DNA of 64,000 nucleotides from Intoshia linei (Eukaryota; Orthonectida; Rhopaluridae): positions 1 to 64,000 of the forward strand of contig LWCA01000036.1 of assembly GCA_001642005.1 (NCBI GenBank), read 5' to 3'. Below, piece after piece: positions 1-12,113 of this stretch. The position numbers and the translations under genes were made by a program. Every line of letters starts with the position of its first letter. Position 1 is the first letter of the stretch. The notes beneath the pieces were generated by a model, which saw nothing but the letters and a program-made list of their open reading frames with translations, was not told the DNA's origin and searched no databases.

Positions 1-2520
1 GTTTCTAGTCATAAAAAAAAGCTTTAAATTTCAAATTGAAAATGGGACAAAAAAATCAGTCAATATTCATGATTCTATGAAATATTAACCAAAGGATATA
101 AAATATTAATTTTTCACAAAGAAGATAGATAGTATAGACTTTTTATTGATCTGATAAAATATGTAGTAAACAATTAATGATGTACTGTAAACAATACTTG
201 AAAAACATGTTCCATTTTGAGAACATTGAGGGGTTAAAGGTAAATATTAATAGTTCATCAAGTTTATCATCTCACAAAAATAGAGTACTCCATGTCTTTT
301 GATCATTATTTGTTTCACCCAAATGTAATGATTTATTAAAAATTGTCATTATTATTAATTTTTTTGGGGGTCCACAGGTTTTTTGTAATATCATGTTAGG
401 AATCCACAGCAAGTGTTGAGAATGCCTGATTTAAATGGTAAAAAGGTAAGGCTCCGACTCAGAAGTCAGTACGAAAGATTTGTAATTTTTGATACCACGG
501 CTAAATCGTGATTGAAATGTGTAATTTTAAATTTTTAAAATATAATGAAGTGGTCCATCCTTTTAATAAACATTAAATATTACGTGAACAGTTAAGTCCT
601 TGCTTAACTATTCCATTCATAAAAACATGGCATATATCACAAAACGTAGGTGACTGGAATGAGCATACACTGAGAACGTGAGTTTGTTTTTTCTCGTTAT
701 CTTTTTTGGAATCTAATTAAATCAATTAAAATTAAAAATGAAAAATAAAAATACACGCATAATCATCTAAAAATAAAATTGAAAACCAACTAAAAGATCA
801 ACTAAAGAACAACTAAAATTTTACCTTTTTTCAATATAATTCGGTTAAAAATGAAAGGCAACGATAGCGTTTTGTTGAAAACACTCTTTCTATGGCTTGA
901 ATTGGTGTTAGAATTCGACATGGAACCATGAATCAATATTAAAAAACAGTAGGAACAACTGTTTATAATTCCAGTAATTTAATCCATTAATTTGAAATTC
1001 AAATTTCATATTGCATAGTAAAACATCAATAAGGCTAATTTAGTGTTTAAGTTTAGTGTATCAGTTGAAAGTAAACCCGAAACAAAACCATTAAAAAATA
1101 AAATCAAACAACAGCAAGACGCAAGAATGTCGATTTCATTCCAAATAAACATTGAATCGATATTATTATAGTTTACGACTTGTAAAAAATCAATAATCGT
1201 TACACTCAATACTCTAGCATTATTATATTTATAATTAATTTTAAAATGTAGAAAAATTCTTTGCATTCAATGAAGTAGGGAAGCCGATAGGCGTTTTAGA
1301 CATGGTTACGGAGACCCTTGCATATGAGTGGATCTGGTTGTTACTCACTGTCACTTGTATGCATTGTCATTTGAAACTACACATTGTATCACTAAAATAT
1401 ATTATTGTTTGGTTCATTTTTATTTACATGTACAGATGTTACGTTCATCATTACTTTTTAAAAGGTTGCAATTGATTTAATTTAATTCGATTACAAATAT
1501 ATTTCACAATTGATTTTTAAATGGAAAATGCACACATTTAGTAAATATACATTTAATTTAATTTAAAAAAGTAATGAGCTAATACTGATGATGAGCTTTA
1601 GTATTTATCATGTTGTCATTATTTATGTTGATACTACATATGTAAAGTATATAAAATTTTATTTTTTCTGTTTTAAATCGATATTTTCATTTATTTTACA
1701 TACTTTTCCATAAGTAATATAAAACTGAATTTTATACAAAAATAGTAAACCAGCACTGGAAAATAAATAGTATCAGTAATGTTATATATCTTTATTTTAT
1801 ATTGCTAAATTAATTAATCAATTACATGTATTATTTATTAAGTTAATTACAGCGTCTTATTGTTTATAATTCATTCTAACTTGCCAATCAGCTGGTACTA
1901 TTAAACTGATACATTATGAAAATAAGTTACGAAAAAACGTAAAGATACGCCCACCACAAAATTTACTACATTACAGAAGATATAGACATTTATAACACAA
2001 CACAAAGTTAGTTTTCGAATCGTGTTGACTAGATTATAAACGTTCGTGATTATGTTCTGAACGTATAGATGACATATTGAAAGTTCATGATCGTGACCGT
2101 GTTCGATTAAATGTAATTAAATTTAACGATTATAATTAACTTTTAACTATAACAATTATAATTATTATCAATGAAATTATAAATTTCATATGGGAATCCA
2201 AACTTGGGAAAGTTTTGTAAGATTTTATGGTATAAAAATCCAGAGGTGGGCAAAATACGGACTACTGAATTTTAAACATTTTTATAATTTAGATAAATTT
2301 AAAATTTTGCTAACATGATATTGCAGTATTCAATGTATATTATACGTATACGTATAATATTTTTAAATGTTAAATTTGCAGAAATTAGACGATTCTTTTC
2401 TATATTTTTAAAAAAAATTCGGAGAAGCCTAGAGAGGGCCTTAAGTAAGATAGATTCTGCTATTTCTAATCAAATTTTCAATGTTAATTTTAATAGACGT
2501 TCAATGGACGTCATCCATTC
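1..2520. other. AT-rich non-coding stretch
   Basis: I see no gene here. The short ORFs, including a minus-strand frame at 1006-1266 and a plus-strand frame beginning at 2315, have no recognisable domain, no splice context and AT-driven composition. Near 410-430 there is a phrase (TTGAGAATGCCTG) that recurs at 63118, in the tail of a hAT remnant, so part of the left edge may be the end of a dead hAT element. The rest is simple AT-rich sequence. Confidence 0.5.
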
Positions 2521-2527
2521 TCTAGAG

Positions 2528-3373
2528 CAGGGGCGTACAACCTTTCCACCAATTCAGCCACAATTTCTTTTCTCATTGATACTACGGCCGCACAAAATTT
2601 ACTTTGACATTGAGAAAGTTTACTCTGGACCTAAATTTTAAGTCTAATAAAATAGTTTTCTTTAAATTTTAATATGAGCCAGTTTTAATTAATAATTTTT
2701 AATTAAAATTAATCTTTAATTAACTCATATAAATTAACACCATATTTGTAATTTATCTCAATCGGAATAAATAGCAATAGTAGGATTAATGCAGTGCTTC
2801 TCATGGAGGTGACTGGTCACCACAAGAGATAAATACGAAAATTTAAATGATTGTAGGCGAACCTACAATTTTTAAAATATTTCATTAAATCATCCAATTT
2901 ATTATAATCTTATGAGAAAAAACCAAAATTTTACCAACCCTTAAAGAAGAAATCCCTTTTGACCAATATTTTTTTTAAAAATCCATTTTTACCAAAGTTT
3001 TAGAATGAAAACTACCCTATCTGATTCCAAAAAAAAAAACCAAATTTTATCAACCCTTAACGAAAAAAATTAGCTTTTACTAATATTTTTATGAAAAATC
3101 CCATTTTACCAAATTTTTAGATCAATAATTTTATCCTGACTGATTCCATAAGAAAAAATCTCCTTTTACTAATATTTTTTTGTAAAAACATTAATCATTA
3201 ATTTTTCGGTAACTAATTAATAATAATTGGACAACAGAAAAAAGTTCCATTAAAAACCGATTTATTGATACATTTGAGTGGAAGACATACAAAAATATGT
3301 AAATATTAATATTGACATAAAAAAAATATCAGTGACTGCCTTCATTTTGTGTGCCCTTCGCTAACATTTGAGA
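2528..3373 (-). mobile_element. hAT-like MITE, family A, truncated copy
   Basis: Begins with a terminal CAGGGGCGTACAACC and continues through a phrase about CACAAAATTTACTTTGACATTG, a GGTGACTGGTCACC stretch, repeated 'ttttaccaa' tracts, and 'cagtgactgcc', then stops matching near 3373. The same blocks occur in the same order but on the opposite strand at 34852-35889. It lacks the outer part of the second end, so it is a truncated copy. It is flanked on the left by CTCTAGAG, which resembles the TCTAGA-type target seen at other hAT copies in this window. Confidence 0.75.
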
Positions 3374-3389
3374 ACATTCGTTCTAAAAC

Positions 3390-3860
3390 TATCTTCAAAA
3401 TCTTTACAAATAGGATGAAAAAACTCCCATAAATCCGATAAATATCAATTTTAAAATCTTATGTCTTCACGGCTAAAACTACAAATTATTTTTTTTTTAA
3501 ACATGAAAAAAGTCCTAGAGATTTATACAACATAATTGTAGGATAGTTTTTAAAATCATAAGAATTTTTATAAATAGCAACCTCAAAAAGACAATTTTCA
3601 CGATCAAATTCCAGTTAACACACACAAAAAATTTCAATCTGACAAAATGACGTCTTCACAGTGAAAAAAGCACTTTATTATTGATTTTTTTTATTTGGAA
3701 AATATATTTTATGTTATTAAAACAAAAAATTTGAAATAATTAATGGTCGTGCAATTAAAAAAAAGATGATACTGATACAGCTTATTCCGGTTTATATAGA
3801 TACAAAATTTCAACCACAAAAATTTTGATTTAACATTTTTTGCTTGAAGATAGTGAATAC
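3390..3860 (-). repeat. family B interspersed repeat, reverse copy
   Basis: Reverse-oriented copy of the repeat best seen at 8950-9700 and 63600-64000. Shared blocks include 'atgtcttcacggctaaaac', 'ccagttaacacacacaaaaa' and 'gatacagcttattccggtt'. No coding capacity is visible. Confidence 0.7.
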
Positions 3861-3960
3861 ATTATTACATTACATCCACAAAACAATGATTTTAAATTGA
3901 ACAATAAGCACACAGAAAATTCCCAAATTCCATAAAAATAATAAATTATAATACAGGCCT

Positions 3961-6900
3961 TCAATATGAACCTTCAATTTCGTTTGGTTGTGGATCCCAT
4001 TTCTTCAGATCCTTGGGATCCACTGACAGCATATTGAAAACACCCACCCTAATCTACACAATAAAAATAGAATTACCAGACATGTCCATATATAATAATT
4101 TTTAGTATGTTATTCAAGAAATTACAATGTATTAAAAATTAACATATTAATGTTATATATTATAATATTAATGCAAATAAATAGATAACCACAAAAATAA
4201 TTTTGAATAACCTATATAATTAAAAAACTGAAATATTGAACATAATTTTTTTATTCAATGATATCAGTATATACTCCATTATAAAAAGTATAACAATACT
4301 TAATGAGGTTTTCATATTAATTCTTGTAATTTTTATATCACATGTTAAAGTTAATTGAATTAATGTATTTTATCGATTGTTGATAAATTAATCAATATGA
4401 TTAACACTTACATGCATATAAATACGTATTATCTTTAATATAGTTTGGTTTTTTAATTTTATCAGTTTTATGAAAATATGGTTACCTTTAAGTAAAACAA
4501 AGATTTTATCTCCTTTATTAATTTCCGGTAAAAAATTTTCATTTAACAATATTAAATTTTTTGGATTTTCGTATGAATACAAGTACATTGAAATGACTGA
4601 TTTTATATAATCACAATCTTCTACTGGATATTGCTAAATATTTATTATTAATTGCATTATTTATTCAATGTCAATTAATTACATAATCACATTTTATTCT
4701 TTAACTCATCACATACAATAGAACCTCCACTATTCGTCTTCCGTTATTACCCAATAATTTTTCTGATTTTTCTCGACAGGTTTAGTAAAATCGTATTTTG
4801 AAAAAAATATCGGTAAAAGTCGATTTTCCCTAAGGATTTAAAATGGTATTTTTTATTAAGGCTTAGGCTTAGGCATTATTATGACTAGGATAAAAGTGGG
4901 ATTTTTTAAGTAATACTGTAGCGGTTGTCTAGGCTTTGGGTTAAAATCCAAACATCTGGCAACTCTGGTCTAAAAATTTAGAAATAGACTGTAAGGTTGT
5001 GTGCACTGATAATATGATATTGTCAATAAATTTTTGTTACTATCGATTTTTATATTTAATTTCAATCTAAGTTTATTACAGATGGATAGATTAATCGTAC
5101 TCTACAGTGTAGAACAGATAGTTTATACAATACAACTGTACAAGATAGTTTATAAATTATAAACAACAAAAATATTTTAAAATTAATTTAACAAAATTTA
5201 TTATCCTAATTATCAAATCATTCTACATATTAAACTATTTATCATTTCATCAAATTAACTTTTGGTTGATTATTGTCATATTTTGAATAAGCATACAAAT
5301 TGATTATATTTTACAACAAATATAATACATATTCAATAGCCAAAAGTTTAGTTAAAAAAAAAAAATCAGTCGAATTTTACCAAAATTGCAAAATATTGTA
5401 ATAAATATAAAAATGATATTAACAAAGTTGTATTAATTTTAGTTTCGTTGTTGTAGTTTCTATTTAAATTTTATTAAACATGTTTTGAATATGAGAATTT
5501 GAAATTTAAAAATTGCGTAGCAATGAAAAAAATTCCGAAGAAATGAATTATATATATTTTCACTCATATGTTTTTATTGAAAATGTGTAGACCAGTGCTT
5601 CTCATGGGGGTGACTATTCACCCCAAGGGGTGAATCATAAATTTTTAACATATTTTATTCAATTTAGTCAAATATGTGAAAACCAAAATTTTACCAACCC
5701 TTAATGAAAAAATCCCTTTTTACCAATATTTTTTTGTGGATGTTAACAGGATACAACTGTACCACCTGTAAATTTTTTGAAATTCTAGGGCTGTTTTCAT
5801 AAAAAAAGGGTAACTTTTGGTTATGATTTTGATGTAATGTTTATGATTTTAAAATCCGTATCAGCGTATATATTTTTTTAAGTTCTCCAACTTGTTTGAT
5901 TTTTAAAAAAAATGACAATTCGGGTTATTGACCCGTAAGATGTGAGTTTGGGAGGTTGAAATTTATTCTGCGAACACTCCCGGAAAGAACTGTAATTGAA
6001 ATTTGGACTTTATAAAATTTTAAAACGGGTAGTTATTTAAATAAAGTGGAACACACACACAAACAAAAATCGCGTAGCATACTATATAAGTAAGGATATC
6101 TAATAGTCAAAATTTCAGTTAACAAAAAAGAATCATTTTTGAAAAATGGCTAAAATTGGTATACACATGAAATGTGTATGTCATACACCCAACTTTTTGA
6201 TAAATTAATTGTAATACAGATTGATTAAAAAATAATTAACTTTAAATTAAAATTAACTTAATTTTGTTCGACCAATAACTATCGAAAAAAATAAAGGTGT
6301 ATATAGATTTTTGCAACAGTATTATAATTAACAACATCGTTTTTAATTAATATAATCAAATTCTGTGAATACCTGTCTACTTTTTAACATTTTTAGTAAA
6401 TTTGTACATTTGTATAGAAATAAAAAAAAAAAATATTTAAAGCATATTCGTACTTCCTTCGTCAAAAATGATATATGTAACTTTTAGACAATTTGAATAT
6501 AAACCATATATGTATCAAATTGGCATATATAGTGTATAAAAAATAAACATTTTCAGTCTAACACGGGCCGCAATTTGTCAATAGCAATTCTACATGTCTG
6601 TCTTTTAATACAAAATAGATTAATATGACCTAGAATACTGTATATTTTCCCGGTGACTTCATAAATAATTGCTAGATATAATTATTTCAAAATTGACCCC
6701 GTCAGAAGACTACATTGTCATCATGATCGTTGATCTTAAAAAAATCAATTTTTTTAATATTAAAATATAAGGAATGCTTATTCAAATAATTATTTGCCTA
6801 CACAAAAACGGCTGCCCGTGTCTTTATAATATTTAAATACAACAGAAATTAAAATGATCAAAAATTTTACACTTTTAACTAGTTTATAAGCTACAGTTAG

Positions 6901-7005
6901 AATGTCATTGAACGTAGAATCCATACTAATGGGAATTTTTTCAGAACCAAACTGTACGCATACATCATAATCAATAGATAATTGTGTCAAAGATTTTGAA
7001 TTCAT
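3961..7005 (-). CDS. probable three-exon gene of unknown function, small ubiquitin-fold-like protein
   Basis: Minus-strand exons 7005-6873, 4623-4412 and 4053-3961. The splice phases agree (1, then 0) and the total is 146 codons including TGA, giving about 145 residues. The second donor is a strong GTAAGT; the first is a weaker GTGTAA. The first intron is 2.2 kb and holds repeats, so an extra exon cannot be excluded. The protein starts MNSKSLTQLSIDYDVCVQFG. Its middle (a LLNENFLPEINKGDKIF segment) loosely recalls the N-terminal ubiquitin-like fold of ELMO proteins, but I do not claim homology. The tail is polar and proline-rich (VDPKDLKKWDPQP). It starts 308 bases from the divergent sulfatase start, so the two may share a promoter region. 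I do not recognise the family. The last exon looks most gene-like; the first junction is the least certain. Confidence 0.45.
4730..4990. repeat. family C hAT-like repeat fragment
   Basis: Contains the family C phrases 'ggtaaaagtcgattttccc', 'gataaaagtgggattttt' and 'gtagcggttgtctagg', followed by 'aacatctggcaac'. The same string of phrases occurs at 15660-15810, 23210-23300 (reverse), 29900-30310 and 32220-32380. No clean ends are seen in this copy. Confidence 0.6.
5340..6110 (+). repeat. family B repeat copy with internal family A fragment
   Basis: Left part carries the 'attgcgtagcaatgaaaaaa' block found again at 63480. At about 5590-5740 it holds a family A stretch (CACCCCAAGGGGTGAAT and 'ttaccaacccttaatg'). 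The right part, from 'gttaacaggatacaactgt' to 'gcgtagcatactatataagt', matches 9300-9690 closely. It is therefore a composite or nested repeat. Confidence 0.65.
6110..6780. other. no feature seen
   Basis: AT-rich sequence inside the large first intron of the predicted minus-strand gene. I find no domain, repeat copy or RNA gene here. Confidence 0.4.
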
Positions 7006-7313
7006 TGTATTTTATTCTAAATGAGTAATGTGACTTGATGCAATATTTGATAATATAAACTGTTAATATAAATATTTACTTTATGCCACCTTCAGAAACA
7101 TAAATATACTTATATATTAAAGATATAAAGTAGATTTTCAACTTAAAAATAAAATGTGTAAATATTAAACAATAAAAATTGATTTTGATTATTGATTTTG
7201 ATAATCTCGATACTCGATTTATAAATTTATCAATTTTCATGCATAACAGATTGTATAACTAAATACATTAAACATACTTGTATCCTTAGAATAAATTTAC
7301 ATTTTTAGATATT

Positions 7314-10300
7314 ATGTCTATTTTTAATATTGAATTTTATCTTTTTTATGGAAATTTTCTCCTTAATATTTGTAGTATTCAAAAACCCAATATAATCTTT
7401 TACTTGGCTGATGATTTGGGATATGGTGATTTATCATCTTATGGGCATCCCACTCAAGACGAAAATGTCATTGATTTTATGGCTAATCATGGGATTAAGT
7501 TTACTTCCATGTACAGCGTTGCCACCTTTTGTACTCCGAGTAGATCAGCCATTTTAACAGGTTAATTGCTATTTTAGGCATTTTATAAAGTCATTAATTG
7601 ATATCAATCTTTTCAAATACTGTCACTGTTTGTATTTTGAAGATTAATATATTATAAATTATCTACTTCAGTGATTCTTAAACTGAGATACTTCCAGTTT
7701 TGAGTGGTTGGAATTCATTTATTAACCTTTTCACTGTCTGATGCAATTTTATGTACTATCACCACACGTCTGGAATTTAGGTTTTAATTTAAACTAGTAT
7801 TATTTTTAAATTACCTATGTGAAAATGTATGAAAATAAAATAATAAAGTTTTTCAAAATTATGCTGTGTATATTATAGAATACACAGACGTGAAGTGAAA
7901 TTGCTGTGTATAGTATAGATTCTATACTATAGAATACACAGACAGTGAAAGGGTTAAGTATCAAATCATTTGCAAATGATAAAATTTATAATTGTTTCTT
8001 GATAAAGAAAGCGTTAATTTTTGAGATTGATTTTTTATGGCTATAACTATTTTAAACTTCTAGGAGTCGGTTTTTTCATTTTGCAAAATAATGGATTATT
8101 TGAGGTTTTAACAATGAAGATTCAAATTTCAGAAAGTAAAATTTTGATACTATAAATCACATTTCATGAAAAACTGTATTAAAACTTGTATGTTTTAAAT
8201 TGAGGGCTCTAGTTTTTTAATTTTTAAATTAAGTAATTTGAAGTTTTGCCTAGAAAAAATTGAATGGAATTTTTTTAAATATTTGGGACAGTGTTTTTTA
8301 AATAAATGGTTACATATGATAATGATTGGTATAATGATAAGCATTTAATATACAGGATAACAAAATTTCAGGTGTTGGTGACCGAAAAGGTTGATTTATC
8401 TTTAAAGTATAACATTTTTAGGTATTCAACCCAATAGATATGGGATGAATGGTCCATCTCAAGTCCATTTACCATTTAAAAATTTTGGATTACCGAGAGA
8501 CATAATGACGATACCAAAACACCTTCAAAATAATAATTATTATACAGGCATGATTGGTAAATGGCATTTAGGTATCAACAAATATAATTCTTCGGATGGG
8601 TATTATTTGCCAAAACACTATGGATTTAATTATGTTGGATACAACTTACCATTTACATTAAATCGTCTTTGTGACCAGGAAAATGTAAATATCTATTAAT
8701 TTATAAGCATATACAATTGACGTCACATTTCCAAATCATTTTTCGTCCTCCCACAGATTACTAATCACTCGTTTTAAATTTTAAATAAAATTGAAATTTA
8801 CGAAATACAAGGGTATGTCAGTTTTACTCAACCGCAGTACCCTAAAAATATTTTCGATGATTACATGTATACTAAATGGATATCGAATTTATCGAGCTAT
8901 TTTTATCGATACAAAATATAAAATCTAAACTAACATAATTTATAAATTAAATCATTACCGAACCTAACTATCTACAAAGGGGTTCGACGAAATTTTTGCA
9001 AAAATGGGGGCATCACTTTTCCGAATTTTTTCATTTTTAATTTTAATCCAACATTTGAAAAATATTGGTTAATAAAATATTAAAAATTATTTTTCACCGG
9101 GAATGCGTAGATTTCTGGGGTTAAAATTGTGTGTTTATATCAACTGGAATAAGCTGTATCAGAATAATCTATATTTTTAATTGTAGGAACGTTAATTATT
9201 TCAAATTTTTTGTTTTATTAAAATAGTTTCGAAATAAAAAAAAATGAATACTAAAGTGCTTTTTTGACCACGAATCGTCACTTAATGAGCTGAAATTTTT
9301 TTGTGTGTTAACTGGATATAACTGTATCATTCGTAATTTTTTTAAATTCTAGGGCTGTTTTCATTAAAAAAAGAAGGGTAATTTGGGGTTTTGACCTTGA
9401 AGATATAATTTTTTTAAATTTAAATTTATGATAATATTTATGATTTTAAAATCCGTATCAGCTTATATATTTTTTTAAATTCTCCAACTCGTTTGATTTT
9501 CAACAAAAAGGACAATTGGGATTTTTGACCCGTAAGATGTGAGTTTGAAAGGTTGAAATTTATCTTATTATACGTCCAGGAAAAAACTGTAATTGAAATG
9601 TGAACTTTATAAAATTCTAAGACTGGTAGTTATTTCAATAAAATGGAACACACACACAAAAAAAAAAAAGCGTAGCATATTACATAAGTAAGGATGATAT
9701 TTTGAATGCAAATTTGCATTCGTTTTATTTTATTGTTAAAATATTCAATGCAAATTGGAATCATTTTAGCTGTAGGTTTAAAGGTGGTTACAAATTAATT
9801 CTTTCTCCCTCCTACCTAAAACCCCACTTATCCACGTTAGATAAATATAAAAGAAATCCAAAATGATTGGAAAAGCGACTAATTTAATTGAAAATATATG
9901 ATTAACAAATTATTTATACTTGAATAGTATTATGTGTCTAAACCCAACAATTCTTTTTCGTTCATGTATTACGCAGACGATATTGTTGAACAACCTATTG
10001 ATACAAAAACACTGACCAATCGATTGATTGATGATGCCATCAATTTTTTGTATCGTTATTTAGATAAAACAGACAAAAAAGACAATTTTTTCCTTTATTT
10101 CAGTTTCCCCCAACCCCATGCATCAATTTTTAATAATGATCAATTCAAATACACATCGAAAAGAGGTAATTTAATACAGTAAAATATTTTATGTCATATT
10201 TATCAATTTTTTAATCTTCTTGGTCTCTTTAGGAAGATATGGAGATCAAATCAACGAAATGGCATATGCCATTGAAAAAGTAGAGTCATTTTTAAAAAAA

Positions 10301-11499
10301 CACGAATTGTACCAAAATACATTGAGAATATTCTCGTCAGATCACGGTGCCGATGTTTTACTTGGTCCACAAGGTGGTAATAATGGTTTATTACGAGGTA
10401 TTTAAAGTTTACTATATATTGTCTTCTATCAATTTAAATTTGTCTCAATTTGTAGTAGACAGTATCTAAGTTTGTCTCTGGTATGTTTGCAATTATTAAT
10501 ACTTCACTTTAATATTTCACTAAAAATATCACGTATTTAGTTGCAAACATACCAAATTGATTAAAGAACTTTTTCACGAAAATTCCACCCAAAAATCCGA
10601 TTTTATCAAATGTGAAAAACCATAAAATTTTAACCACTCTTAAAAGCACCTCATTTATACAATTCATGAATGATTGAGTTTAAAAAAGATGAATTAACGA
10701 AAATTATGAAATTATTTATTAAAAATCAATTATAATTATAATTTTTAATCCAAAAATCAAGATTTATCGGGTGCAATGTTCGTTAGAAAAATCACAATAT
10801 GTATCTAATTTAAAAGGTTCAAAGTCAGACTATTGGGATGGAGGATTACGAGTACCATTTATATTTTATTGGCCGAAATATATAAAAAAATTTCAAATTA
10901 TTAGAAAGCCATTTTCTCTCTTGGACATATTTCCAACAATATCAACTATAATAAACAAAAAAAACCCAGAAATAAAACATGATGGAAAATCAATTTTAAA
11001 AAAATTGACATTAAATTTCTCAGATTTGTCTATTAATAATAACGAGGATCCAATACTATTTTATTGTCATCAAATGTTAATTGCTGCTAGATACAAAAGA
11101 TTTAAATTTTATTTTTACAATCCTACTGGGACAATTGCAAAACTGTTTGATTCAATGAAATTAAATAATAAAACTAAAAATACAAAAAATGAAAACATTA
11201 AAAACTTTCATAACTTGAACCAAAATTATATCAAATCATGTTCAGAAATGAAAAAATTGGAAAATATTAAAATATACGATGTTGATAATAATCCTTCTGA
11301 AAATTTTGCTATTGAAATGGACGAATATCAAAAAAATGTATATTTAAAAGATATTGATAATTTTATCAAAAAAAAAGAAAAATTGTTTGAAAATGTCAAT
11401 TTTACATTAGAATCTCATATAGTTTCTAAAAAATTCATACCATGTTGTGGACCCGACTGTTATTCTAAAACGTTTTATGCAAAATGTAATATTAATTAA
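7314..11499 (+). CDS. arylsulfatase (ARSA-type sulfatase), secreted or lysosomal
   Basis: Five exons: 7314-7560, 8422-8684, 9928-10165, 10233-10397 and 10787-11499. Phases match throughout and give 541 residues against about 507 for human ARSA. Sulfatases hydrolyse sulfate esters in the lysosome or outside the cell. Seen: a hydrophobic N-terminal segment that could be a signal peptide (residues 6-22), the metal-binding LADDLGYGD (residues 31-39), and CTPSR at residues 73-77, whose Cys is converted to formylglycine. Also seen: GKWHLG, a PQPH motif, SSDHG near the second metal site and WDGGLRVP. The Asp-His in SSDHG replaces the usual Asp-Asn. The C-terminus ends in a Cys-rich CCGPDCYSK as in ARSA. 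A start further upstream is possible because an AG precedes the ATG. Introns 1 and 2 (0.9 and 1.2 kb) hold repeats; the others are short. No break is seen, so the gene looks functional. The exact substrate cannot be told. Confidence 0.88.
7722..7957. mobile_element. piggyBac-like MITE with TTAA ends
   Basis: A 236-base element in sulfatase intron 1. It starts TTAACCTTTTCACTGTCTG and ends with the near-perfect inverse, CAGACAGTGAAAGGGTTAA. TTAA flanks and a CCCTTT-like inner end are hallmarks of piggyBac elements. The centre holds a further palindrome around 'tatagattctata'. There is no coding capacity, so it is non-autonomous. Confidence 0.75.
8760..9700 (+). repeat. family B repeat, long copy in sulfatase intron 2
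   Basis: Carries the diagnostic phrases 'ccgggaatgcgtagatttc', 'caactggaataagctgtatc', 'gttaactggatataactgta' and the end 'gcgtagcatattacataagt'. The copy at 63640-64000 follows the same order. It is AT-rich and non-coding. Confidence 0.75.
10479..10554. repeat. short inverted repeat in sulfatase intron 4
   Basis: A perfect 14-base inverted repeat: TGGTATGTTTGCAA at 10479-10492 and TTGCAAACATACCA at 10541-10554, with 48 bases between. It could be a mini-MITE or an intronic hairpin. No target duplication was identified. Confidence 0.6.
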
Positions 11500-12113
11500 A
11501 AATAAAACAGGGTTTGTTCTGACTATTGTTCTGACGTTCGTTATTTCTATCAACAGGGTCGTGGTAGCAAACAGTGTGTTGGGGTCACATAAAAATTAAA
11601 TTTGTACAAATAGAAAAATTAATACGATATCGTGTGCCCGGTCGGGTTATTTACTCTTTTATGTATTGATTAATATAACATACTTTTAACACTATGAAAT
11701 TTTTTTTATAACATTACTTATTAACTTAGAATATTAGGCCCATCATATGCCACCCACTCTACGGCTCTGTTTATCAACATCTTAAAATTAAATGTATTGT
11801 TAGTAATGGTCAATGATCATTGAATCATTAAATATTTTAACATGTAAATCTAATTTCGCATCGACCCAGGTAAGATATGTTTATACGATGACAAATAAAA
11901 TAATGGAACGATAACAATTACATATTAAAGTCAAAACGTTTTGAGTTCAATTTGAAACATACAACTTACCAACAATTAAATATACTTTTAATGTTGATAT
12001 GAAAAAATCAAGTCACCAATGAAAATAAATAGAGATATTTATTTTTATGTAACAACATATAAACATTTATACATAAAAAAAGAATTTTTTTTAATTTCAA
12101 CAAAACAAATATA

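Noticed and set aside
1006-1266. 86-codon minus-strand open frame
   Set aside because: AT-driven composition, no domain, no splice or neighbour support.
2315-2641. 108-codon plus-strand open frame
   Set aside because: Its second part runs into a family A hAT element; no recognisable domain.
10762-10786. Earlier start for sulfatase exon 5
   Set aside because: An acceptor at 10760-10761 gives the wrong phase; the AG at 10785-10786 keeps the frame and the domain.
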